Notes under the pieces: model-generated
Database searches by the model: none
Seen by the model: the letters and a program-made list of their open reading frames with translations, nothing else
What the model was told of the DNA's origin: nothing
Assembly: GCF_008065375.1 (NCBI RefSeq)
Contig: NZ_VJYI01000010.1
Location: 310,001-374,000, forward strand
DNA length: 64,000 nt
DNA from: Nonomuraea sp. SYSU D8015
GTDB lineage: Bacteria; Actinomycetota; Actinomycetes; Streptosporangiales; Streptosporangiaceae
Reading direction: 5' to 3'
Made by a program: the position numbers and the translations under genes
In this document: one piece after another, positions 33,627 to 41,569 of the stretch
Layout of the letters: each line of letters begins with the position of its first letter
Numbering within the stretch: position 1 is the first letter of the stretch

Positions 33627-35057
33627 TCAGCCGCCGGCGACCGGCAGCTCGGCGCTGAGCGCGGTGCCCTCGCCGGGCGGGCTGACCAGCGTGATCGTGC
33701 CGCCGAGCGCCTCGACGCGGTCGGCGAGCCCGAGCAGCCCGGAGCCCTCGCCCGTCGAGGCGCCGCCCACGCCGTCGTCGCCCACGTGCAGCCGCAGCAT
33801 GCCGTCCGCCAGGTGCGCCCGCACGGTCACGGTCGTGGCGTGGGCGTGCTTGGCCGTGTTCGTGAGCGCTTCGGAGACCACGTAGTAGGCGGCCACCTCC
33901 ACCGGTTCGGGCAGCCGGCCGGGTACGTCCAGCTCCAGCTCCACCGGTACGGCGCTGCGGCGGGCCAGGGTCTTCAACGCCGGGCCCAGCCCGGCCTCGC
34001 TCAGGATCGCCGGATGGATGCCCCGGGAGATCTCGCGCAGTTCGTCGACCGCCTCGCCCAGCCCCTCGGCCAGCCGGTCGAGCGGCTCGGCGAGCTCGGG
34101 CCGGTCGGGCGGCAGCCTGGCCTGGGCGGCCCGCACGTCCAGCACGAGCGAGACCAGCCGCTGCTGGATGCCGTCGTGCAGGTCGCGTTCGATGCGGCGG
34201 CGGGCCTGGTCGGCGGAGGTGACGACGCGTGAGCGGGAGGCGGCCAGCTCCGCCCGCTGCCGGGCGAGGGTGACCGCCATCGTGTTGAAGCCGTGTTCCA
34301 GCACGCCCACCTCGCCGGCGCCGCTCTCGGGCACGCGGGCCTGGAGATCGCCGTCCGCCAGCCTCCGGGTGGCCCCGGCCACCCGCCGTACCGGAACCAC
34401 CACCGCACGGGTGATGTAGCCGGAGTAGGCGCCGATCAGGGCGACCGACGCGATCAGGCCCGACACTCCCACGGCGCTCGCGCGGTGTGCCGCGGCCTCG
34501 GATTGCCGCTGCTCCGTCCGGACCATCGACAACGCGGTGGCGACCAGCGCGTCGAAGTCCGCGCGCATCGCGTCCACGCGGCGCTCGCCCTCGGCGATCT
34601 CCGCCGTGCGCGCCCTGGCCGGGTCGCGACGTATGGCCTCCACCAGGGGGACGGAGTAGTCGTCGATGTAGGAGGTGCCGGCCGCGGCGATCGTCCGGGC
34701 CCGGGCGCGCTCGGCGGGGACGCCGGCCACGAGCCGCTCCAGCGCGCTCGCCTGGCCGGGAAAGGCCGCGACGGCCTCGCGCCAGGGCCGGAGGAAATCC
34801 TCCTGGCCGGTGAGGGCGAAGCCGCGCTGGCCCGTCTCCATGTCGATGATCAGGCGTTCCAGCCGGTTGGCCATGGTCAGGACCTCCGCGGAGCGCTGCT
34901 CGCGAAGCCGGACGTCGCGCAGGTCGGCGATCGAGGCCAGCAGCACCGCGAAGGCCCCGCCCACGATCAGCGCGAGCACGGCTCCGGCCGCCACCGTGCG
35001 CACGGTCAGACCGCGGCCGACGTCGCCAGCTGGTCGGCGTGACCGGCCAAGGAACAT
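33627..35057 (-). CDS. CHASE3-type sensor histidine kinase (NarL class)
   Basis: The 476-residue protein has TM1 at residues 20-42, a periplasmic helical CHASE3 domain with the signature ERLIIDMETGQRGFALTGQE, TM2 near 197-217, a HAMP domain, HisKA_3 motif RRRIERDLHDGIQQRL with His294, and HATPase (EALTNTAKHAHATT, GSGLLGLADRV). It is divergent from the LuxR-type response regulator at 35103 by 45 bases, the likely partner. The CHASE3 ligand is unknown. Confidence 0.92.
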   Translation of the reverse strand: MFLGRSRRPAGDVGRGLTVRTVAAGAVLALIVGGAFAVLLASIADLRDVRLREQRSAEVLTMANRLERLIIDMETGQRGFALTGQEDFLRPWREAVAAFPGQASALERLVAGVPAERARARTIAAAGTSYIDDYSVPLVEAIRRDPARARTAEIAEGERRVDAMRADFDALVATALSMVRTEQRQSEAAAHRASAVGVSGLIASVALIGAYSGYITRAVVVPVRRVAGATRRLADGDLQARVPESGAGEVGVLEHGFNTMAVTLARQRAELAASRSRVVTSADQARRRIERDLHDGIQQRLVSLVLDVRAAQARLPPDRPELAEPLDRLAEGLGEAVDELREISRGIHPAILSEAGLGPALKTLARRSAVPVELELDVPGRLPEPVEVAAYYVVSEALTNTAKHAHATTVTVRAHLADGMLRLHVGDDGVGGASTGEGSGLLGLADRVEALGGTITLVSPPGEGTALSAELPVAGG

Positions 35058-35102
35058 TCCCGGAGTGTACCGACACAGTGATGAGGTCGGGATAATGCCT
35101 GC

Positions 35103-35756
35103 ATGTCCGGTACGCAGGTGGTTCTCGCTGACGATGACGTTCTGCTGCGCGAGGGGCTCGCCAGCCTCCTGCAGCGTTCAGGTCTGGAGGTGATCGGCCA
35201 GGCCGGCGACGCCGGGCAGTTGCTGGCCCTGGTACGCGAGAAGCGGCCGGAGCTCGCCATCGTGGACATCCGGATGCCGCCGACCAACACCCTGGAGGGG
35301 CTGCAGGCGGCCGCGCAGATCCGCGAGGAGCATCCCGAGATCGGCATCCTGGTGCTGTCGGCGCACGCCGACGCCGAGCACGCCATGCAGCTGCTGGCCA
35401 GCGGCCGTGGGATCGGTTACCTGCTCAAGAGCCGGGTGACCGACGTGGAGGAGTTCGTCGACACGGCGCGGCGGATCGCCAAGGGCGGCTCGGTCGTGGA
35501 TCCGGCGCTGGTCCAGGAGCTGGTGTCGGCCCGGCGCCGTGACGATCCCCTCGACGTGCTCAGCGCCAGGGAGCGCGAGGTGCTGTCGCTGATGGCCGAG
35601 GGCCGCTCCAACGCGGGCATCGCCCGGCGGCTGTGGGTGACCGAGGGCACGGTGGAGAAGCACGTGCGCAGCATTCTCACCAAGCTCGGGCTGGCCGAGA
35701 CCGACGACGACCACCGCCGGGTGCTGGCCGTTCTCAGGTTCCTCGAGGCTCGCTGA
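35103..35756 (+). CDS. NarL/FixJ-family response regulator
   Basis: The 217-residue regulator has a receiver with acidic pocket ADDD and phospho-acceptor Asp55 (LAIVDIRMPP), Lys in GYLLKSRV, and a LuxR helix-turn-helix (LSAREREVLSLMAEGRSNAG, VTEGTVEKHVRSILTKLGL). It pairs with the divergent CHASE3 kinase. Its last 23 bases overlap the convergent single-domain receiver gene. Confidence 0.93.
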   Translation: MSGTQVVLADDDVLLREGLASLLQRSGLEVIGQAGDAGQLLALVREKRPELAIVDIRMPPTNTLEGLQAAAQIREEHPEIGILVLSAHADAEHAMQLLASGRGIGYLLKSRVTDVEEFVDTARRIAKGGSVVDPALVQELVSARRRDDPLDVLSAREREVLSLMAEGRSNAGIARRLWVTEGTVEKHVRSILTKLGLAETDDDHRRVLAVLRFLEAR

Positions 35757-36090
35757 GCACCTGCCGGATGGCCGGCCCGGACAGCCCCGACTTGGGCAGG
35801 AAGCCGATGGCCGGGCTCTCCTCGACCAGCTGGTCCAGGTCGGCCGCGTCCCGGGTGGAGATCATGATGACCGGGACGTCGTCCAGCCGGCCCGCCACGT
35901 CGAAGCCGCTCTCCTCGCCCAGCCCGACGTCGACCAGCGCCACGTCCGGCCGCAGTGCCGAGGCCAGGGACTCCGCCTCGGCGCCGGTCGTGGCCACGCC
36001 GACGACCCGCACGTCCTGCAGCTCCAGCAGTCGGCGCGCGGCGTCCATGAACCGCCGGCTGTCATCGACGATCAGGCAGCGCAATTCCAC
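35734..36090 (-). CDS. stand-alone receiver-domain protein (CheY-like)
   Basis: The 118-residue protein is a receiver only: LIVDDSRRFMDAARRLL, Asp54 in VALVDVGLGEESG, Thr/Ser in MISTRDAAD and Lys in GFLPKSGLSG. With no output domain it may act as a phosphate sink for the nearby CHASE3 kinase or as a binding partner. It converges on and overlaps the LuxR-type regulator gene. Confidence 0.88.
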   Translation of the reverse strand: MELRCLIVDDSRRFMDAARRLLELQDVRVVGVATTGAEAESLASALRPDVALVDVGLGEESGFDVAGRLDDVPVIMISTRDAADLDQLVEESPAIGFLPKSGLSGPAIRQVLSEPRGT

Positions 36091-36389
36091 GACCCCAGGC
36101 TGCCAGCCGCGTCAGGCGCCGGACATTCCCGCTAGCTGGAAGCTCGTCGTCTGTGCCACCGGGAATGAGCCGCGCGCCACCGGTGCGGCGACCTCGCCGC
36201 GGCGGTGGCCGGGCCTGGGGACCGGAGCCGGAAGGCAGGCCTGGTCACGTTAGCCGCCATCGCAGGATTACCGCTGGCCGGTAGTGCGATTGGGCGCTGA
36301 CGCTGACGACTGCCTCTCCTCCTGTTGCTGGGATTGATGACTGCAGGCGACCGGGAAGACGATCGCCGCGATCCGGGAGGAGCCGCAGC

Positions 36390-37904
36390 ATGGGAGCGAT
36401 GGCCGGCACTTCGTCCGGGGTGATCCGCAGCCTGATTCCGGCGCGACTGGACCGACTGGCGTGGACGCCCTTTCACACGCGGCTCGTCGTGGCGCTCGGC
36501 GTCGCATGGGTGCTCGACGGCCTGGAGATCACTATTGCCAGTTCGGTGACCGGAGTGCTGAGCCAGCCGGACACCCTCGACCTGTCGGCGACCGCCGTCG
36601 GGGCCATCGCGACCGTGTACCTCGTCGGTGAGGTGGTCGGCGCCCTGGTCTTCGGCCGGCTGTCGGACCGGCTGGGCCGCCGCAATCTGTTCACCGTGAC
36701 CTTGCTGGTGTACCTGGCCGGCAGCGGTCTGACCGCGTTCACGTTGGGTCACGGCACCGGCTGGATCATCTACCTGTTCGCCACCCGCTTCATCGCGGGC
36801 ATGGGCATCGGCGGCGAGTACGCCGCGATCAACTCGGCGATCGACGAGATGATCCCGGCGCGCTACCGGGGCCAGGTCGACATCGGCGTCAACGGGACGT
36901 ACTGGGCCGGCGCCATCCTCGGCACGCTGGGCACGCTGGCTCTGCTGCACGCGGTGTCCCCGGAGATCGGCTGGCGGCTGGCGTTCCTGCTCGGTCCCGT
37001 CCTGGCCGTCGTCGTGGTGTACGTGCGGCGCAACCTGCCGGAGAGCCCACGCTGGCTGCTCATGCACGGCCGCGCGGCCGAGGCGGAGCGCGCCATGGCC
37101 GCCATCGAGGTGCGGCAAGGCTCCCCCGGCACCCTGGAGCCCGTGGACGACAGCCGCGCGATCGAGGTAAGGCCGGAGCGGGTCGGCTATCGCGCCCTGC
37201 TGCGGGTGCTGTTCGTCGATCACTGGCGGCGGTCGGTGCTCGGCGCCACCTTGATGATCACGCAGTCGTTCCTGTACAACGCGATCTTCTTCACGTACGC
37301 GCTGGTGCTGACCCATTTCTACGGGGTGCGCGCGACCGACGCGCCGATCTACCTGATCGGGTTCGCGGCGGGGAACCTGCTCGGCCCTCTCACCATCGGC
37401 CGGCTGTTCGACAGCGTGGGCCGCAAGCAGATGATCGCCGGCACCTACATCCTGTCCGGCGTGCTCCTCGCGATCACCGCCGTCCTCTTCGACCAAGGCG
37501 TCCTGACCGCGGCCACCCAGACCGCGGCCTGGTGCGTGATCTTCTTCTTCGCGTCGGCCGGCGCCAGCTCCGCCTACCTGTCGGTGAGCGAGATCTTCCC
37601 GCTCGAGGTGCGCGCCCAGGCGATCGCGGTGTTCTTCGCCATCGCGCAGTGCTTCGGCGCGATCGGCCCCGTGCTGTACGGCCACCTCATCGGCACCGGC
37701 GCCGACCCGTCCCGGCTGTTCGCCGGCTACCTCGTCGGCGGCGCGGTCATGGTCGTCGGCGGCGTCGTGGAGATCCTGCTCGGGGTCCGCGCCGAACGCC
37801 TGCCGCTGGAGGCGATCGCCCGCCCGCTGTCCGCGGTCCCCAGCACGGCCGTGCCCCGCGCGGCGGGTGCCACGACGACCTTCTCCCCGCGCCGCCGCTC
37901 CTAG
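36390..37904 (+). CDS. MFS transporter, sugar-porter/aromatic-acid type
   Basis: The 504-residue protein has 12 predicted TM helices with motif A GRLSDRLGRRNLF and its second copy GRLFDSVGRKQM, the loop FATRFIAGMGIGGEYAAINS, and PESPRWLLMHGR after TM6, the pattern of the sugar porter and AAHS families. It probably imports an organic acid or sugar with protons. ATG 36390 follows GGGAGGAG. The 299 bases upstream hold no gene or clear signal. Two small membrane protein genes follow. Confidence 0.9.
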   Translation: MGAMAGTSSGVIRSLIPARLDRLAWTPFHTRLVVALGVAWVLDGLEITIASSVTGVLSQPDTLDLSATAVGAIATVYLVGEVVGALVFGRLSDRLGRRNLFTVTLLVYLAGSGLTAFTLGHGTGWIIYLFATRFIAGMGIGGEYAAINSAIDEMIPARYRGQVDIGVNGTYWAGAILGTLGTLALLHAVSPEIGWRLAFLLGPVLAVVVVYVRRNLPESPRWLLMHGRAAEAERAMAAIEVRQGSPGTLEPVDDSRAIEVRPERVGYRALLRVLFVDHWRRSVLGATLMITQSFLYNAIFFTYALVLTHFYGVRATDAPIYLIGFAAGNLLGPLTIGRLFDSVGRKQMIAGTYILSGVLLAITAVLFDQGVLTAATQTAAWCVIFFFASAGASSAYLSVSEIFPLEVRAQAIAVFFAIAQCFGAIGPVLYGHLIGTGADPSRLFAGYLVGGAVMVVGGVVEILLGVRAERLPLEAIARPLSAVPSTAVPRAAGATTTFSPRRRS

Positions 37905-37925
37905 CCCGGCTGCTGAAGGACCAAG

Positions 37926-38423
37926 GTGATGACCATGCCTGACTCCACCCACGCCCTCGACGACGCCCCCGCGCCCGTCCGGCCGGACGCGCGGCTGCTG
38001 TGGACCGGGGGCGCGGCCACCGCCCTGGTGGCGGCGCTCATCGTGCTCGTCGGCGTGCTGTTCACCCGCGGAGTGCTGGGCATCCCGGTGCTGGCCCCCG
38101 AACGCGCCGGGGTCTTCGGCGACTCCACCACCGTCACCTACGCGGTGTGCGCCGCCGCGACGGCCTTCGCGGCCACGGCGCTGCTGCACCTGCTGCTCAT
38201 CGCGGCACCCAGCCCGTTCACGTTCTTCGCCTGGATCACCGCGCTGGGGACCCTGGCGGCGGCCATCGCCCCCTTCACCCGGGACGCCCTGCCGGCCAGC
38301 CAGATCACCGCCGCCACCGTCAACCTCGCCGTGGGGATCGCGCTGATCTCGCTGCTGTCCGGCGTGGCCCGCAGCGCACTGCGGCGCGCGGCGGCTGGCC
38401 GAGCGGATTCCCCCTGGCCCTGA
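37926..38423 (+). CDS. four-TM membrane protein (DUF6069-like)
   Basis: The 165-residue protein has four hydrophobic segments (about residues 25-46, 70-92, 97-115, 125-145) and a WxTGGAATAL start of TM1 with a TFFAWITALGTL segment, as in a small actinobacterial DUF6069 family. The start could be GTG 37926 or the ATGs at 37929 and 37935. It lies 21 bases after the MFS gene and may be co-transcribed. Function unknown. Confidence 0.7.
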   Translation: MMTMPDSTHALDDAPAPVRPDARLLWTGGAATALVAALIVLVGVLFTRGVLGIPVLAPERAGVFGDSTTVTYAVCAAATAFAATALLHLLLIAAPSPFTFFAWITALGTLAAAIAPFTRDALPASQITAATVNLAVGIALISLLSGVARSALRRAAAGRADSPWP

Positions 38424-38537
38424 CCGTCGGCCGCGATCGCCTGCGGCCGATGCCCCGGCAGATCGACGAGGCCCCGCGCGGAAGTATCCCGCGTAGTCCC
38501 ACGCGTAACAGGCGAGGCAGGCGGGGACGAAGCCGGT

Positions 38538-38978
38538 GTGACCCGTGAGAGTCGTCTTCTGATGGGGGCCGCCGCCGGCCTGGCCGCACTCCTGCCCGTC
38601 TACTACCTGACGGAGGCCGGAGCCAAGGCCCTGCGGGCGGGCGCGGCCGAGGCGGGCCCGGCCCCGGCCGGACTGGGATGCCTGGCGGCGGTGGCGATGA
38701 TCGTCGCCGTCCTGGCCGCGTGGCCGGCCGCGGCCCTGGCCTGCGGGGTGCCGCTGACGTCGGCGGGCATGCTGTTCGCCCTCGACGCCGAGGCCGCGGT
38801 GAACGTGGCGGCCTCCCTCCCGTGGTCCGGCCTGCCGTGGGACGGGCTGCCGCGGGCGGAGCTGGCCGAGCCGCCCGGCACGCTGGCCGGCGTGACCGGC
38901 CTCTACACGCTCATCGGGGCCCTGCTGGTGCTCTCGGCGCTGCTGCCCGCCCGTTGGCGATCTATCCTGAGCGGGTGA
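38538..38978 (+). CDS. small membrane protein, coupled to a TetR gene
   Basis: The 146-residue protein has about four TM helices and Ala/Leu-rich loops; no family motif. GTG 38538. Its stop overlaps the GTG of the TetR gene by four bases, so the pair is translationally coupled; the membrane protein may be a target or partner of that regulator. Confidence 0.65.
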   Translation: MTRESRLLMGAAAGLAALLPVYYLTEAGAKALRAGAAEAGPAPAGLGCLAAVAMIVAVLAAWPAAALACGVPLTSAGMLFALDAEAAVNVAASLPWSGLPWDGLPRAELAEPPGTLAGVTGLYTLIGALLVLSALLPARWRSILSG

Positions 38979-39595
38979 GCGGACGAGACCCGGGTCGGCG
39001 CAGGGCGCTGCTGGACGCCGCGGACCGGGTCATCTCCAGCGAGGGCCCGGACGTGTCGATGGCCGCCATCGCGGCCGCGGCCGGCGTCACCAAGCCGATC
39101 CTCTACCGGCACTTCGGCGACAAGAGCGGCCTGTACGAGGCACTGGCCGACCGGCACGTGCGCACGGTGATCGCCCAGCTGCGCCCCAGGTTCGCCGAGG
39201 CCGGCGCCGATCTGCGCGGCCGGGCCAGGGCGACCATCGGCGCCTACCTCGACCTGATCGCGGCCAACCTCAACCTCTACCGGTTCCTGTTCCACCGGGC
39301 CAGCGCCGAGGACACCAGGATCCGCTCCCGCATGACCTCGCTGGTGCGCAGCCTGGGCGAGGAGCTGGGCGGCGTGCTGGCCGCCGAGCGGGTGGTGGCC
39401 GACCCGGTGCGGGCGCAGGTGCTCGGGCACGCGTTCGTCGGCATGGTGCAGACCACCGGCGACTGGTGGCTGGAGCACCCCGAGGTGGACCGGGCGGAGG
39501 TGGTGGAGGGCCTGGTCGACGTGATCGCGGCGGCGCTCGACCCCGGGCTCACTCCCCGAAGCGGGAGAGCTTCCCATGCCGCCGGGCGTACCTGA
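38975..39595 (+). CDS. TetR-family transcriptional regulator
   Basis: The 206-residue protein has the TetR helix-turn-helix RRRALLDAADRVISSEGPDV and AAIAAAAGVTKPILYRHFGD, with a C-terminal ligand domain (TGDWWLEHPEVDRAEVVEGL). GTG 38975 is coupled to the upstream membrane protein. Its 3' end overlaps the convergent, phage-interrupted ABC permease gene by 47 bases, so it may regulate that ABC operon, which is only an inference from position. Confidence 0.9.
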   Translation: MSGRDPGRRRALLDAADRVISSEGPDVSMAAIAAAAGVTKPILYRHFGDKSGLYEALADRHVRTVIAQLRPRFAEAGADLRGRARATIGAYLDLIAANLNLYRFLFHRASAEDTRIRSRMTSLVRSLGEELGGVLAAERVVADPVRAQVLGHAFVGMVQTTGDWWLEHPEVDRAEVVEGLVDVIAAALDPGLTPRSGRASHAAGRT

Positions 39596-40112
39596 GCGCC
39601 CACGCGAACAGCCCCAGGGTCGCCGCCAGATAGGCCACGTTGAGCCCGGCCGCCCATGCGAGCCGGTCCCACGGCACCGCGCCGCCGCCCAGAACCGTGC
39701 GCATGCCCTCGAACACGTGCGAGGCCGGCAGGAACCAGGCCACGGTCTGCAGCGGCGCGGGCAGCACGGAGACCGGGTAGAAGATCCCGGCCAGCGGCTG
39801 CACCACGAACACCAGCGACCAGGCGACGACCTGGGCGTTCTCTCCGAACCTGAGCACCGCCGCGATGCCGATCAAGCCCAGTGACCAGCCGAGCACGAGC
39901 AGCACGCCCATGAACGGCACCAGCCCCACCCCGAGGCTCGTCACCCCGAACCCGTAGAGGCCGAGCGCGAGCCCGGCCATCACGGCGACGGCGAAGGCCA
40001 CCTTCCCCAGAGAGAACAGCACCAGCCCGGCCAGGTATTCGACACTGGACAGCGGGCTGACCTGCACGTTGAGCAGGTTGCGCGACCAGATGTCCTCCAG
40101 GAACGCGATCGA
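39549..40112 (-). pseudogene. 3' part of an ABC-2 permease gene, split by the prophage
   Basis: This host segment encodes FLEDIWSRNLLNVQVSPLSS and five more TM-rich segments of an ABC-2 (DrrB-like) permease, ending RRHGKLSRFGE. It lacks the first 91 residues, which lie at 61515-61786. The frame stays open for a short distance into phage DNA, so a GTG at 40118 could start a 189-residue fragment, but no membrane-insertion N-terminus is present. Joined at the 2-bp core, the two parts give a 277-residue permease of normal size. Confidence 0.9.
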
Positions 40113-40135
40113 CAACACGTTGCCTAAGAGGTACC
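40101..40135. repeat. attL of the prophage
   Basis: The host half-site GAACGCGATC (40101-40110) is followed by the crossover GA (40111-40112) and the phage half-site (40113-40135). Read on the minus strand the phage half starts GGTACCTCT at 15-23 bases from the centre and has AACG six to nine bases from it. The matching attR allows the uninterrupted permease frame to be restored. Confidence 0.8.
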
Positions 40136-40154
40136 CCAGGAATCTGGCCTCTGA

Positions 40155-40175
40155 GCTGGGAAAACACGTCCCAGC
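40155..40175. other. hairpin between attL and the GntR gene
   Basis: GCTGGGA-aaacacg-TCCCAGC is a perfect seven-pair inverted repeat just beyond the attP arm. No T-run follows on either strand. It could bind an excision factor or slow transcription leaving the GntR gene. Confidence 0.3.
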
Positions 40176-40181
40176 GCCTCG

Positions 40182-40427
40182 TCATTCCTTGGAATCCGGA
40201 CGACCCCGGACGAACGTCCCCATTCCGGCGTGAGTCTCGGTCAATCCATCCGCTCTGAGCTGGTGCAATACCTTCTGAGACGTCGCCGTGGCAATCCCGA
40301 ACTCCTCCTGGAGCTGGAGGATTCCAGGAATCTTGGAGCCAGGCGGGTATGTCCCGTTTTCGATCCGTTCGAGAAGAATCTCGTACACCTGCCGCCAGCG
40401 AGGAATGTCGGGCTTCCATTCGATCAC
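40182..40427 (-). CDS. GntR-type winged-helix regulator of the prophage
   Basis: The 81-residue protein consists almost entirely of a GntR DNA-binding domain: WRQVYEILLERIENGTYPPG, SKIPGILQLQEEFGIATATS and VLHQLRADGLTETHAGMGTF. It has no effector domain. Similar short GntR proteins (KorSA type) keep Streptomyces integrative elements quiet, so this is the best candidate for the maintenance repressor. It is the last gene of the leftward region, and in the excised circle it would be followed directly by attP and the integrase gene. Confidence 0.85.
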   Translation of the reverse strand: MIEWKPDIPRWRQVYEILLERIENGTYPPGSKIPGILQLQEEFGIATATSQKVLHQLRADGLTETHAGMGTFVRGRPDSKE

Positions 40428-40456
40428 TCAAAGCACGCTAGGAATCACAAGGCTTG

Positions 40457-40476
40457 TTGACTATAGAGGCTCTCTA
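40457..40476. promoter_or_regulatory. possible GntR control site in the divergent region
   Basis: TTGACT (40457-40462) runs into the inverted repeat TAGAG-gct-CTCTA (40464-40476) in the 75 bases between the GntR gene and the divergent 40503 gene. A repressor bound here could control one or both. No good -10 box was found at the normal distance, so this is tentative. Confidence 0.3.
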
Positions 40477-40502
40477 GGCATTCCAAGCTATGCAGGGTTA
40501 CT

Positions 40503-40811
40503 ATGCGATGCATGACCAAACCCCGGAACATCCTGGTAAACCTGGGTGGGATCAAGGTAGCGATCGCACCCCACGAACTGTTCTGCTACCTGGCGAAGGT
40601 CTACGCCGACCCAGGGAGCACCCTTCCCACCGAGGTATTCGGCACGCCGGAACACGAGGAAGCCTGGACATTCGTCCGAGGAGCCATCAGAGGGAAAGAA
40701 CTCGCATACGGGACCGTCGAAATGTGGGACGTCGGATACCCGCAAAACCCGAAGAAGGTTAAGGACCTCGGTCGGATTGACCGACCGTCCCAAGACCCGG
40801 TGCTCTCGTGA
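40503..40811 (+). CDS. small phage protein of unknown function, divergent from gntR
   Basis: The 102-residue product (a second ATG at 40512 would give MTKPRNILVNLGGIKVAIAP) has a mixed alpha/beta look and a Pro-rich polar tail; no family is recognised. It is the only rightward gene in the left arm and is followed by a highly structured leader and a strong terminator. Position next to attL and the repressor makes an excision or immunity role possible. Confidence 0.6.
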   Translation: MRCMTKPRNILVNLGGIKVAIAPHELFCYLAKVYADPGSTLPTEVFGTPEHEEAWTFVRGAIRGKELAYGTVEMWDVGYPQNPKKVKDLGRIDRPSQDPVLS

Positions 40812-40820
40812 GCTACCGGC

Positions 40821-40931
40821 GGTGATTCCCTCGGGAGCATTCATCCGAATGCGTCAGTAAAGGGAGCCTGAGGGAATCACCACCTCGCCAGACCTAGGAG
40901 GCTGCCCAGCGGGGCACCCAAGGAGGTGAGG
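40821..40931 (+). ncRNA. structured RNA leader with exposed or hidden ribosome site
   Basis: A perfect 12-base inverted repeat GGTGATTCCCTC (40821-40832) / GAGGGAATCACC (40870-40881) encloses a second hairpin GCATTC-atcc-GAATGC (40837-40852). A third hairpin TGCCC-agcg-GGGCA (40903-40916) follows, then AAGGAGGTGA (40920-40929), a near-perfect match to the 16S anti-SD. CACCTC at 40880-40885 could pair with GAGGTG at 40924-40929 and hide that site, and it shares two bases with the first stem, so two alternative folds are possible. This resembles a translational switch, but no known riboswitch class is recognised. Confidence 0.45.
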
Positions 40932-40935
40932 ACAA

Positions 40936-40980
40936 ATGAATCCGAGAGAAGAATGGAAGCCCCTACCGCATAGGCCATAG
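40936..40980 (+). CDS. 14-residue leader peptide ORF
   Basis: ATG 40936 encodes MNPREEWKPLPHRP and stops at TAG 40978-40980. The ribosome site AAGGAGGTGA ends six bases before it, the best in the window. The second half of the ORF is the left arm and loop of the downstream terminator, so a translating ribosome would block hairpin formation. The arrangement is that of an attenuator leader. Confidence 0.4.
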   Translation: MNPREEWKPLPHRP

Positions 40981-41000
40981 GTAGGGGCTTCCTCTCTTTT
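40955..41000 (+). terminator. strong intrinsic terminator, rightward
   Basis: GGAAGCCCCTACC (40955-40967) and GGTAGGGGCTTCC (40980-40992) form a perfect 13-pair stem with a 12-base loop, followed by TCTCTTTT. It stops rightward transcripts before they run antisense into the leftward early operon, and may also serve the leftward genes ending at 40999. Confidence 0.85.
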
Positions 41001-41160
41001 ACTCCGACGTAGGCTCAGCAAGGAATTTGTGGTTGAGGATTGCCTCCCGTGCTTCCTTGAGCGTTTCGGCCAACTTGGTAACCTCCTGGCCCAGCGCCGT
41101 GATCCTTCTAAGGTCGGCCTGCGACTTTTCCTTGGCCTGCCTCGCCTCTTCAAGGCTCAT
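40999..41160 (-). CDS. 53-residue coiled-coil protein coupled to the J-domain gene
   Basis: The frame starts MSLEEARQAKEKSQADLRRI and is almost wholly amphipathic helix to about residue 43. Its ATG overlaps the TGA of the J-domain gene (ATGA), strong support for translation. The charge pattern suggests a dimeric coiled coil. Too short for confident family assignment. Confidence 0.65.
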   Translation of the reverse strand: MSLEEARQAKEKSQADLRRITALGQEVTKLAETLKEAREAILNHKFLAEPTSE

Positions 41161-41525
41161 TGCTTAGTTCCTTCCTTGTACTGATCTCGCGCTACGTTCA
41201 AATCCTTCATGAGTTTGTCTGTCCCCCCGAGATCAGGGTGAAGGACCTTTGATAGCGCGCGATATACCTTGTCGTGCAGGCTCGGGGGGAGGTATAGGAA
41301 TAGGCCGTGAAATGGGTTCGGTGGATTCTGGACGAATACCTTGTATCCCTCGGATTGTAGGAGGTCCACCAATCCGAGGAGATTCGCGACACCACAGATT
41401 AGCCAAGCCTTCTCAGAAGGAACCCAGTTCCTCGTATAGGTCTTGATTAGTTCTTTGGCTTCAAACGGAGCGTAGATAAAAGCGGCCTCCTCGTCGCCCA
41501 CAACAACGACGCGGACAATAGGCAT
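41157..41525 (-). CDS. phage J-domain (DnaJ-like) protein
   Basis: The 122-residue protein has an N-terminal alpha/beta half (VRVVVVGDEEAAFIYAPFEA) and a C-terminal J-domain core: LHDKVYRALSKVLHPDLGGT with His96-Pro97-Asp98, followed by DKLMKDLNVARDQYKEG. The HPD motif stimulates the ATPase of DnaK. Phage replication proteins sometimes need host Hsp70 to remodel initiation complexes, and this gene sits beside the probable origin and downstream of primase and helicase genes. The N-terminal half may carry targeting. Confidence 0.75.
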   Translation of the reverse strand: MPIVRVVVVGDEEAAFIYAPFEAKELIKTYTRNWVPSEKAWLICGVANLLGLVDLLQSEGYKVFVQNPPNPFHGLFLYLPPSLHDKVYRALSKVLHPDLGGTDKLMKDLNVARDQYKEGTKQ

Positions 41526-41569
41526 TTCGCGATGACCTCCTTTCCATGAAGATCAACGGGCCGCCCGGC

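Noticed and set aside
36091..36389. Intergenic stretch examined for a small gene, RNA or riboswitch.
   Set aside because: No coding frame with family features, no strong hairpin with T-run and no known RNA motif was seen; it is probably the MFS promoter region.
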